A stretch of DNA of 5,045 nucleotides from an uncultured Bacilli bacterium (GTDB lineage: Bacteria; Bacillota_I; Bacilli_A; RF39; UBA660): the NCBI GenBank assembly GCA_947591565.1, contig CANQDH010000075.1, positions 1 to 5,045 on the forward strand, in the 5' to 3' direction. Shown here piece by piece: positions 1 through 5,045 of this stretch. The position numbers and the translations under genes were made by a program. The notes below the pieces were generated by a model that made no database searches, was not told where the DNA came from, and saw only the letters and a program-made list of their open reading frames with translations. Within the stretch, counting starts at the first letter, position 1, and every line of letters begins with the position of its first letter.

Positions 1-212
1 TTCTTAGAACAGCAACTCTTCGTTTTTTAGAATATCAAAATGTGGATGAATATCTAGCGAAAATTGTTAAGATTATGAAAGAGAATTATCCAAATTATAA
101 AAGGAATCCATATTTTAAAAAATCAAGTAAGAAGTTACAAATGCTTTCTAATCTTGCATATCATCAACATTATTTCCTTCTAAAAATGATAAAAAAATTG
201 AGTAATAGATAG
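1..212 (+). CDS. C-terminal fragment of a probable family 2 glycosyltransferase (5' end outside window)
   Basis: An open frame enters from the left edge (first full codon at 3) and ends at TAG 210-212, giving 69 residues that start LRTATLRFLEYQ and end MIKKLSNR. No catalytic motif lies in this piece, so the assignment rests on two things. First, the tail has the pattern of the C-terminal helical region of capsule-type GT2 enzymes: an acidic/hydrophobic helix, then YPNYKRNPYF, then basic residues and an aromatic-rich amphipathic end. The complete GT2 at 1368-2327 has an equivalent tail (HFPKYQKNKYL followed by KKGLYLKYF). Second, it lies 8 nt upstream of a run of glycosyltransferase genes with the same orientation. 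By inference it is a sugar transferase acting at the cytoplasmic face of the membrane. The donor and acceptor are unknown, and another polysaccharide-operon protein remains possible. Confidence 0.6.
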   Translation, partial: LRTATLRFLEYQNVDEYLAKIVKIMKENYPNYKRNPYFKKSSKKLQMLSNLAYHQHYFLLKMIKKLSNR

Positions 213-220
213 GTAAAAAC

Positions 221-1363
221 ATGAAAAAAATACTTTTTTTACAAATAAGAGATGATACTAATGGTGGTATATGGTTTGTTCATAAAACGCTAGCAACATC
301 ATTTATGGAAATGGGTTATGATGTTAAAATCATATCTATAAGAAAAGCAAATATAAAGGTATGTGATACTTATAACATTAGCGAAGAAGTTATTAACTTG
401 AAAGATAAATGGGAAATTACGCATAAAAAAGATGTTTATCACGGGTTTAAAAAAGGTCCTTTATATGGCACTAAAGTATTGTTTCAATATTTAAATGATT
501 ATGTTAAATTAAAGAAAGATTATCGACATTTAAAAAAAGCTATTATTAATTACAATCCTAATTATATCGTTGCAAGTCATTATCAAGTATTACCCGGTAT
601 ACCTAAAAAATATTTAAAAATGACCATCAATGTTCATCATACATCTTATGAGATGCTAAATATTTATACTGATAATAAGAAAAAACTTTTAAAATTAAAA
701 AAGAAATTGTATTTTGTATGGTTATCTCAAAATTCTTTAAAAAAGGCTTTAGATGATGGGTTTAAAAATAGTTTTCATATTTATAATCCTCTTAAATTTG
801 AAATAGATTTAGTTGCAAATGTAACTAAAAATAAAAAACTTATAACTATTGCTCGTTTAAGTGATGAAAAACAAATTCCTTTAATGATTAAAATAGTTAA
901 AGAAGTTTTTAAGAAAGAACAGTTTAAAGATTGGTCTTTTGATATTTATGGGTACGGGGAACTTGAAGAAGAAGTAAAAAAAGAAGAAACCAAGCAAATT
1001 CATTTTATGGGTGCTACTAACGCACCAAGTAAAGTTTTACTTCATAGTTCTATTTACTTATGTACATCGAAGTTTGAAGGATTTAGTTTGAGTATTATAG
1101 AAGGTTATGAATGCGGACTCCCATGTATTTCTTTTGATTTTGGGGAAACGGCTAATGAAACTATTTTGGATAATAAAACAGGTTTTCTTGTTAAACAAAA
1201 TGATATAGAAAGTTTTGTTCAAAAACTTGAAGAATTGATGACTGATAACGATAAATTAATGCAAATGAGCATCCAAGCTAAACAATATAGTAAACAGTTT
1301 CATAAACAGAAAATTGTAAATGAATGGCTCCATTTATTTGAAAAAATAGATAAGGAAGACTGA
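221..1363 (+). CDS. Glycosyltransferase family 4 (GT-B fold)
   Basis: This 380-residue protein has the usual length for a bacterial GT4 enzyme, which moves a sugar from a nucleotide-sugar donor to a growing glycan acceptor with retention of configuration. The N-terminal acceptor-side Rossmann domain begins MKKILFLQIR with the GG loop at 15-16 and a VHH segment near 138-140. After the hinge (IYNPL, 187-191) comes the donor-binding domain: ITIARLSDEKQ (208-218) supplies the Arg212/Lys217 pair expected to contact the donor phosphates, IYGYGELEEE (242-251) follows, then FEGFSLSIIEGYECGLP (285-301). The last contains the E-x7-E signature of the family (Glu286 and Glu294). There is no signal peptide or transmembrane helix, so it is cytosolic or membrane-peripheral. 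The ATG is preceded by a weak AGGT overlapping the upstream stop. The stop is TGA followed at once by an in-frame TAA. The sugar specificity cannot be predicted. Confidence 0.93.
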   Translation: MKKILFLQIRDDTNGGIWFVHKTLATSFMEMGYDVKIISIRKANIKVCDTYNISEEVINLKDKWEITHKKDVYHGFKKGPLYGTKVLFQYLNDYVKLKKDYRHLKKAIINYNPNYIVASHYQVLPGIPKKYLKMTINVHHTSYEMLNIYTDNKKKLLKLKKKLYFVWLSQNSLKKALDDGFKNSFHIYNPLKFEIDLVANVTKNKKLITIARLSDEKQIPLMIKIVKEVFKKEQFKDWSFDIYGYGELEEEVKKEETKQIHFMGATNAPSKVLLHSSIYLCTSKFEGFSLSIIEGYECGLPCISFDFGETANETILDNKTGFLVKQNDIESFVQKLEELMTDNDKLMQMSIQAKQYSKQFHKQKIVNEWLHLFEKIDKED

Positions 1364-1367
1364 TAAA

Positions 1368-2327
1368 ATGAAATTAAGTGTTATTGTTCCTTGTTATAAT
1401 GTATCTACGTATGTTGGAAAATGCTTAGACAGTATTATAGATAATAATATAGACGATATGGAAATTATTGCCATAAATGATGGAAGCACTGATAATACAC
1501 TAAGTATTTTAAAAACATATAAAAAAAAATATCCTAAATTAATTAAAATTATCGATGAAGAAAATAGTGGTTTATCAATGGCTCGTAATGCTGGTTTAAA
1601 AGTAGCTAAGGGAGAATATATATCTTTTATTGATAGTGATGATTATATTGAAAAAGATATGTATAAAACGATGCTTAAAAAAGCTAATCATTCCTTTGAT
1701 ATTGTTATTTGCGGCGTTAATATGGTATATCCATCATATACCAAAAAGATTTCTTCTGGCTTAAATGGTGATATTTTAAATATGGAAAGCGCTAAAACGA
1801 TTATGAATAATTGGTTTACAGCTATATGGAATAAAATTTTTAAAAAAGAAATTCTTAACAATATAGAATTTAAAAAAGGTATTTGGTATGAAGATGTAGA
1901 ATTTTTATATCGTCTTTTACCTAAAATAACAACCGTTGGGGTCGTAGATGGTTATTATTATAATTATATTCAAAGGATGGATTCCATAACATATACCTAT
2001 AATCATAAACTTTATGATCTAATCGATAATTTTGATGGTATCTTAGAATATTATCAAAAAAATAATTTATATCATAATTATAAAGATGAATTAGAATATG
2101 GTTATGTTAGGTATTTATATGGTACTTTTATAAAACGATTAGCCAAAATGAAAAATAAAAAAGAATTTAAAAAAGGGTATAAAATTGTTAAACAGAAAGT
2201 CAAAACTCATTTTCCTAAATATCAAAAAAATAAATATTTAACAGGGAAAAAAGGCTTATATTTAAAATATTTTAATTATCCTTTAGCTATGCTTATTTAT
2301 TATACCCAAAAAAATAAAATGAATTAA
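1368..2327 (+). CDS. Glycosyltransferase family 2 (GT-A fold)
   Basis: A complete 319-residue inverting-type GT2 enzyme of the capsule/exopolysaccharide class. The N-terminal GT-A domain starts MKLSVIVPCYN, the classic first strand. NDGSTD (37-42) binds the nucleotide, SGLSMARNAG (67-76) follows, and DSDD (89-92) is the DxD-type metal/nucleotide-diphosphate site. WNKIFKK (154-160) and WYEDVEF (173-179) match the later conserved block, with Glu175/Asp176 at the usual catalytic-base position. From about 215 onward the sequence is a basic, aromatic-rich helical tail typical of these enzymes, probably for membrane association. It is cytosolic with no signal peptide. The gene begins 4 nt after the GT4 stop, with AAGGAA at 1352-1357 as ribosome binding site inside the upstream gene, so the two are translationally linked. 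The likely role is adding one sugar to a lipid-linked repeat unit or surface glycan; the sugar is not predictable. Confidence 0.95.
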   Translation: MKLSVIVPCYNVSTYVGKCLDSIIDNNIDDMEIIAINDGSTDNTLSILKTYKKKYPKLIKIIDEENSGLSMARNAGLKVAKGEYISFIDSDDYIEKDMYKTMLKKANHSFDIVICGVNMVYPSYTKKISSGLNGDILNMESAKTIMNNWFTAIWNKIFKKEILNNIEFKKGIWYEDVEFLYRLLPKITTVGVVDGYYYNYIQRMDSITYTYNHKLYDLIDNFDGILEYYQKNNLYHNYKDELEYGYVRYLYGTFIKRLAKMKNKKEFKKGYKIVKQKVKTHFPKYQKNKYLTGKKGLYLKYFNYPLAMLIYYTQKNKMN

Positions 2328-2333
2328 GGTGAT
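2326..2333 (+). promoter_or_regulatory. Ribosome binding site of the Alg14-like gene
   Basis: AAGGTGAT matches the 3' part of the anti-16S consensus and overlaps the TAA stop of the GT2 gene. The AGG core lies 7 nt before ATG 2337, which fixes that start and indicates coupled translation. Confidence 0.75.
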
Positions 2334-2336
2334 ACG

Positions 2337-2816
2337 ATGAAAAAGGTTATGTTTATAGCAAGTACAGGAGGTCATTTAACCGAAATTTTAGAACTTTCTC
2401 CTTGTTTTTCTAAATATAATTTTAGTCTTGTAACAGAAAAAACAAAAAGTAACTTATGTTTAAAACAAAAATATCCAGGAAAAGTTCATTTTATCATATC
2501 TGGTACATATACAACGAAAAAAGCAAAACTAATTTATCCTTTTAAACTTTTATGCAACTGTTTTATTTCCCTTTTTTTGTTATTAAAATTGCGTCCTAGT
2601 GTGATTGTTACAACAGGTTCACATAATGTTGGCCCTATGTGTGCCCTTGGTAAAATATTTCGTAAAAAAATTATTTTTATTGAGACCTTTGCTAACCGTG
2701 AAAGTCCTACAAAGGCTGGAAAAATCATTTATAAATTTGCGGATTATTTTATTGTTCAGCATAAAGAAATGCTAAAATATTATCCTAAGGCTATATATGG
2801 TGGTTGGATTTTTTAA
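2337..2816 (+). CDS. Alg14-like membrane subunit of a two-component glycosyltransferase (PssD/Cps14F type)
   Basis: This 159-residue protein has the length and motifs of the Alg14 family. In bacteria (PssD, Cps14F and EpsE-like proteins) and in eukaryotic Alg14, this subunit anchors the catalytic Alg13-like partner to the membrane and helps bind the lipid-linked acceptor. Visible landmarks are IASTGGHLTEILEL (7-20), the Gly-rich loop at the start of the Rossmann fold. A hydrophobic stretch at about 67-85 ends in KLRPSVIVTTG (84-94), the typical membrane-associating helix followed by the conserved P-x-VI-x-TTG strand. KIIFIETFANRESPTKAGK (111-129) and FADYFIVQ (134-141) follow, and the C-terminus KYYPKAIYGGWIF is the usual family ending. 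The Alg13-like partner starts 12 nt downstream, which strongly supports the call. By family knowledge the pair transfers the second sugar (for example Gal or GlcA) to a lipid-linked first sugar; the actual donor is unknown. Confidence 0.93.
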   Translation: MKKVMFIASTGGHLTEILELSPCFSKYNFSLVTEKTKSNLCLKQKYPGKVHFIISGTYTTKKAKLIYPFKLLCNCFISLFLLLKLRPSVIVTTGSHNVGPMCALGKIFRKKIIFIETFANRESPTKAGKIIYKFADYFIVQHKEMLKYYPKAIYGGWIF

Positions 2817-2825
2817 GGAAGTGAT
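2815..2825 (+). promoter_or_regulatory. Strong ribosome binding site of the Alg13-like gene
   Basis: AAGGAAGTGAT differs from the ideal AAGGAGGTGAT at one base and overlaps the TAA stop of the Alg14-like gene. It places translation at ATG 2829; the ATG at 2824 reads atg-aaa-tga and stops at once. The strong site would help keep the two subunits in balance. Confidence 0.8.
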
Positions 2826-2828
2826 GAA

Positions 2829-3308
2829 ATGATTTTAGTAACTTTAGGTACGCAAGATAAACCTTTTACGAGGTTATTAGAAGGTGTTCAAAAGATGATT
2901 GATAATGGTATAATTCATGATGAAGTATATGTTCAAGCAGGTTGTACTAAATTTTCGTCCAAGGATATGCATCTTTTTGATTTAATGCCAATGGATAAAT
3001 TTGATGACCTTATGAATAAAGCCGATTTAGTTATTACACATGGTGGTGTTGGTAATATTATAAATGCTCTAAAAAAGAAGAAAAAAATTATTGCTTGTCC
3101 TAGACTTTCCAAATATAAAGAACATATAAATGACCATCAAAAACAAATTATCGATAATTTTTCTAAAAAAGGATTTCTTTTAGCCCTTAACGATGATTTT
3201 AGTAATTTTGAAGAAATTCTTTTAAAGGTTAAAACTTTTAAAGCAAAAGAATTTCAAAGTAATACTTCAAATATGATTAAATTAGTTGAAGAATTAATTG
3301 ATAAATAG
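2829..3308 (+). CDS. Alg13-like catalytic subunit of a two-component glycosyltransferase (PssE/Cps14G type, GT28 C-terminal domain)
   Basis: This 159-residue protein is a stand-alone GT28 C-terminal (donor-binding) domain, the bacterial counterpart of Alg13. It needs the Alg14-like partner encoded just upstream for membrane attachment and activity. The start MILVTLGTQDKPFTRLLEGV (1-20) is the family's hallmark N-terminus. DLVITHGGVGNI (66-77) contains the HGG-x-G nucleotide-sugar loop, and CPRLSKYKEHINDHQ (90-104) is the characteristic PR-x(4-5)-EH-x-DHQ segment that closes the donor site. The loop between these reads ALKKKKKII, more lysine-rich than the usual Gly-Lys turn but not disruptive. 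There is no transmembrane segment or signal peptide. As the last gene of the tight cluster, its TAG stop is followed by a 43-nt gap with a promoter candidate. Function as a UDP-sugar transferase is established for the family; the specific sugar is not inferable. Confidence 0.94.
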   Translation: MILVTLGTQDKPFTRLLEGVQKMIDNGIIHDEVYVQAGCTKFSSKDMHLFDLMPMDKFDDLMNKADLVITHGGVGNIINALKKKKKIIACPRLSKYKEHINDHQKQIIDNFSKKGFLLALNDDFSNFEEILLKVKTFKAKEFQSNTSNMIKLVEELIDK

Positions 3309-3326
3309 AACATTTTAAAATATGAT
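3298..3326 (+). promoter_or_regulatory. Candidate sigma-A-type promoter for the 3352 gene
   Basis: TTGATA (3298-3303, 5 of 6 against TTGACA) is separated by exactly 17 nt from TATGAT (3321-3326, 5 of 6 against TATAAT). The -35 box lies in the last codons of the Alg13-like gene. Transcription would start near 3333 and leave a leader of about 20 nt containing AGGAG (3341-3345) before ATG 3352. Chance matches are common in DNA this AT-rich, so it remains a prediction, but spacing and position are ideal. It would let the two membrane-protein genes be expressed apart from the glycan operon. Confidence 0.55.
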
Positions 3327-3351
3327 GAATAAAAAATAATAGGAGTAGTAT

Positions 3352-3897
3352 ATGTTAAAAAAAATAAAAAATTTAGTAAATGCCATTATGATGGTTGTTA
3401 CTTTTATTATGATCATTTATTTTATAGTAAATAAGATGCCTAGTCGTTTACTTTCATGTTTTTGTTTATATCCGCTTATATTGCTACCATTTATAGTTAA
3501 CAAAATAGGATATAAAATAAATAATAATTTAACATTTATATATACCATATATCTTTTTTTCGCCCAGTTTTTGGGTTCCATTATCAATTTATATAAAATG
3601 ATATGGTTTTATGATTTAATAATCCACTTTATATCAGGCTTTTTATTAATTATGTTTCTTGTATCTATTTCGAATTTAAGGCGCGAAACACATCCGTTTA
3701 TTTATAGTATAGGCTTTGTTTCTTTTATATCCCTTTTATGGGAAATATTTGAATTTGTAACGGATTTGTTATTAAAAACCAATATGCAGCATTTAGAAAC
3801 AGGTACACGTGATACAATGGAAGATATAATTATATCTTTAATAGGTGGTATGGTAGGATATTTATTACTTGCAAAGGATAAGAAAAATTATGAATAA
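3352..3897 (+). CDS. Polytopic membrane protein resembling the DUF2238/YjdF family
   Basis: This 181-residue, strongly hydrophobic protein has about six predicted membrane helices (roughly 8-27, 33-50, 60-80, 87-107, 115-137, 157-174) and short basic ends. Conserved polar residues sit next to or inside the helices: WFYDLIIHFISGF (85-97) with Asp88, His92 and Ser-Gly, LLWEIFEFVTD (128-138) with Glu131, Glu134 and Asp138, then TGTRDTMEDII (150-160) with Asp154 and Asp158. This order (D-x3-H-x2-SG, WE-x2-EF-x2-D, TG-x-x-DTM-x-D) matches my memory of the DUF2238/YjdF membrane family, whose biochemical role is not established as far as I know. Clustered acidic residues and a histidine could bind a metal or form an active site; that is inference. 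The start follows a clear AGGAG 6 nt upstream. The 3' end overlaps the next gene by 8 nt, suggesting coupled translation. Confidence 0.75.
   Translation: MLKKIKNLVNAIMMVVTFIMIIYFIVNKMPSRLLSCFCLYPLILLPFIVNKIGYKINNNLTFIYTIYLFFAQFLGSIINLYKMIWFYDLIIHFISGFLLIMFLVSISNLRRETHPFIYSIGFVSFISLLWEIFEFVTDLLLKTNMQHLETGTRDTMEDIIISLIGGMVGYLLLAKDKKNYE
3873..3878 (+). promoter_or_regulatory. Ribosome binding site fixing the zinc-ribbon gene start
   Basis: AAAGGA lies 11 nt before ATG 3890, inside the 3' end of the DUF2238-like gene. It favours ATG 3890 over an in-frame TTG at 3869, which lies upstream of this site and has no comparable one of its own. The protein family I recognise also begins just before the RFMYGRYG block. 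Confidence 0.55.
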
Positions 3898-4330
3898 ATG
3901 GCAAAACAAAATATACCGATTTATGTATGGAAGATACGGGTTTGATGAATTATATAAATTGAATCTTTTTATATATTTTCTTCTTTTAATCATTAATTTA
4001 TTTATAAACTCTATTATTATCATATATATAGAACTATTTCTTTTATTTATTATTTTTTATCGTCTTTTTTCTAAAAAAATTAGTAAAAGGAAAAAAGAAA
4101 ATGATATATATCTTAGTATCAAAAAACGTATAAGTAATTTTCTTCATTACCGAAAATTAAAATGGCAAGATCGTAATACCAAATTATATAAAAAGTGTCC
4201 TAAATGAAAAACCATTTTAAGACTTCCTTTAAAAAAAGGAAAACATACGGTCAAATGTCCAACTTGTCATTATCCATTTACTGTAAAGTGCAAGAAAAAC
4301 GAAAAAATAAAAATCGAAATTATAAAGTAA
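3890..4330 (+). pseudogene. Zinc-ribbon membrane protein interrupted by in-frame UGA at a zinc-ligand position
   Basis: Reading from ATG 3890 gives 105 residues to TGA 4205-4207. The same frame continues 40 more codons to TAA 4328-4330, for 146 positions in all. The order is the RFMYGRYGFDEL block (10-21), two adjacent membrane helices (about 25-41 and 43-60), a basic segment SKKISKRKKEN (61-71), a charged linker, then a zinc ribbon. I recognise this layout from uncharacterised Firmicutes proteins (RFMYGRYG, two helices, a KCPKCK-type ribbon with LR-x-P and KG, then CPxC). Here the first knuckle reads Cys103-Pro-Lys-UGA106, and the second is intact at Cys123-Pro-Thr-Cys126. UGA therefore occupies the expected second cysteine codon, one base from TGT or TGC. 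If UGA is a stop, the product is a membrane stub without a metal site. If it is recoded, the protein is full length. Database entries may list only 3890-4207. Function unknown. Confidence 0.78.
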
Positions 4331-4395
4331 ATGTCAAGCGCAATTGTTTTTTTACTCTTTTTTTGTTATTATTATGGTAGAAGAGTAGTGATGTT
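4331..4395 (+). promoter_or_regulatory. Intergenic region with extended -10 promoter candidate for the nuclease gene
   Basis: TATTAT (4367-4372, 5 of 6) is preceded by the extended -10 dinucleotide TG at 4364-4365. A partial -35 box, TTGTTT (4344-4349, only TTG matching), lies at 17-nt spacing. The start of transcription would be near 4379, just before the AGTGAT (4387-4392) that serves as a modest ribosome binding site for ATG 4396. The region is T-rich (runs of seven or more T at 4347-4353 and 4358-4364) but lacks a GC-containing hairpin, so I do not call a terminator. Confidence 0.5.
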
Positions 4396-5045
4396 ATGAA
4401 AAAAGTATTTATTTTTTTACTTTCAGCATTATTAGCATGCGGATATTATTTTCAAGATGAAATTAAAGCTTTATTAGTTAGTCAAAATAGTTATAAACTT
4501 GAAGAAATACCTGATTATAATGATAGTCCATACGTTATCATAAATAACAATATTCCATCCTTTAGTGATGAAGACTATCAAACGTCATCTTTTGAAAAAT
4601 ATTCTGATTTAGATATCTTAGATAGAGCAGGCGTTGCTTTTGCAAACATAGGTAAAGACTTAATGCCAACTAGTGAAAGAGGTTCGATTGGTATGATTAA
4701 ACCAAGCGGCTGGCATACTGTTAAATATGACCATATTGATGGTAAATATTTATATAATAGATGTCATTTAATAGGATATCAATTAACTGGTGAAAACGCT
4801 AATGAAAAAAATTTGATTACTTGTACAAGATATATGAATACCGTAGGTATGTTACAATTTGAAAATAAAGTTGCTGAATATATAAAAGAAACAGGCAATC
4901 ACGTTTTATATCGCGTAACGCCTATTTATGAAAACGCGAATTTACTTGCATCTGGGGTTCAAATAGAAGCAAGTTCTGTTGAAGATAGATGTAAAGATAT
5001 ATGTTTTAATGTTTATGTATATAATGTTCAAGATGGAATTGAAAT
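4396..5045 (+). CDS. Secreted or membrane-anchored DNA/RNA non-specific endonuclease, EndA/streptodornase type (3' end outside window)
   Basis: The frame is open from ATG 4396 to the window edge (216 complete codons, no stop). Residues 1-15 look like an export signal: MKK, a hydrophobic core IFLLSALLA, then Cys15-Gly. LLAC resembles a lipobox (Leu at -2 is less usual), so it may be a lipoprotein; an uncleaved membrane anchor is the alternative. The nuclease domain follows from about 65. YLYNRCHLIGYQLTGENAN (118-136) is the variant DRGH motif of this beta-beta-alpha-metal family, with His124 as the general base. NLITCTRYMNTVGM (139-152) carries the likely metal-ligand Asn148, and Glu156 is in FENKVAEY. 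NHVLYRVTPIYE (168-179) and ICFNVYVYN (202-210) are further family blocks. Relatives cleave DNA (often also RNA) outside the cell, for DNA uptake, nutrient scavenging or degrading host DNA nets; which applies here is not visible. The rest of the domain probably ends a few dozen codons beyond the window. Confidence 0.92.
   Translation, partial: MKKVFIFLLSALLACGYYFQDEIKALLVSQNSYKLEEIPDYNDSPYVIINNNIPSFSDEDYQTSSFEKYSDLDILDRAGVAFANIGKDLMPTSERGSIGMIKPSGWHTVKYDHIDGKYLYNRCHLIGYQLTGENANEKNLITCTRYMNTVGMLQFENKVAEYIKETGNHVLYRVTPIYENANLLASGVQIEASSVEDRCKDICFNVYVYNVQDGIE

Noticed and set aside
1521..1529. Run of nine A in the GT2 gene as a transcriptional or translational slippage site
   Set aside because: The run simply encodes Lys-Lys-Lys in an AT-rich gene, and the correct frame continues through all GT2 motifs. 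A slipped frame has no visible benefit.
2534..2728. 64-codon open frame on the - strand inside the Alg14-like gene
   Set aside because: It lies wholly antisense to a gene with clear family motifs, resembles no protein I know and has no credible upstream ribosome binding site. It is a shadow of the + strand gene.
3311..3324. Near-palindrome around ATTTTAAAAT as an operator
   Set aside because: Short AT palindromes are expected by chance at this base composition; no second copy or regulator gene is visible.
3869..3889. Upstream TTG start for the zinc-ribbon gene adding seven residues (MQRIRKI)
   Set aside because: The extension is embedded in the end of the upstream gene and lacks its own ribosome binding site. 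AAAGGA at 3873-3878 serves ATG 3890, and the recognised family block begins shortly after that ATG.
4205..4207. UGA read as tryptophan (Mycoplasma-type code)
   Set aside because: Every other tryptophan codon in the window is UGG, including at conserved positions, and Trp would not serve as a zinc ligand at this site.
4324..4360. Possible terminator: AGTAAA (4326-4331) can pair with TTTACT (4350-4355) beside a T-rich run
   Set aside because: The stem is only six mostly A-T pairs with a long loop and no GC core, and the T-run lies inside it rather than after it. It is too weak to call.

Overview
The window is very AT-rich with Lys/Asn/Ile-heavy proteins, AAGGAAGTGAT-type ribosome binding sites and tightly packed genes, all on the + strand. 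This points to a low-GC Gram-positive (Firmicutes/Bacillota; a gut Bacilli or Clostridia lineage would fit). UGA does not read as tryptophan here: all 14 tryptophans in the seven readable genes are UGG, so the Mycoplasma/Spiroplasma code is unlikely.

Positions 1-3308 are the downstream part of a surface or exopolysaccharide glycosylation operon. It holds the C-terminal end of a probable family-2 glycosyltransferase (1-212), a GT4 glycosyltransferase (221-1363), a complete GT2 glycosyltransferase (1368-2327), and the two subunits of a split Alg14/Alg13-type transferase (2337-2816 and 2829-3308). Gaps are 4-12 nt and each Shine-Dalgarno overlaps or abuts the preceding stop, so these genes are almost certainly co-transcribed. 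They would add successive sugars to a lipid-linked glycan on the cytoplasmic face of the membrane. Donor and acceptor sugars cannot be read from the sequence.

Positions 3298-4330 hold a probable separate promoter and two overlapping membrane-protein genes. The first is a polytopic protein resembling the DUF2238/YjdF family (3352-3897). The second is a two-helix membrane protein with a C-terminal zinc ribbon (3890-4330), interrupted by an in-frame UGA exactly where the second zinc-ligand cysteine of a CPxC knuckle should be. The reading frame and the second CPxC knuckle remain intact after the UGA. This is the most notable feature of the window: either a very recent nonsense mutation, a sequence error, or UGA recoding.

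An intergenic stretch (4331-4395) carries an extended -10 promoter candidate. It leads into a secreted, probably membrane- or lipid-anchored DNA/RNA non-specific endonuclease of the EndA/streptodornase type (4396 to beyond the window end). I found no RNA genes, CRISPR arrays, insertion sequences or convincing rho-independent terminators, and no gene on the - strand.
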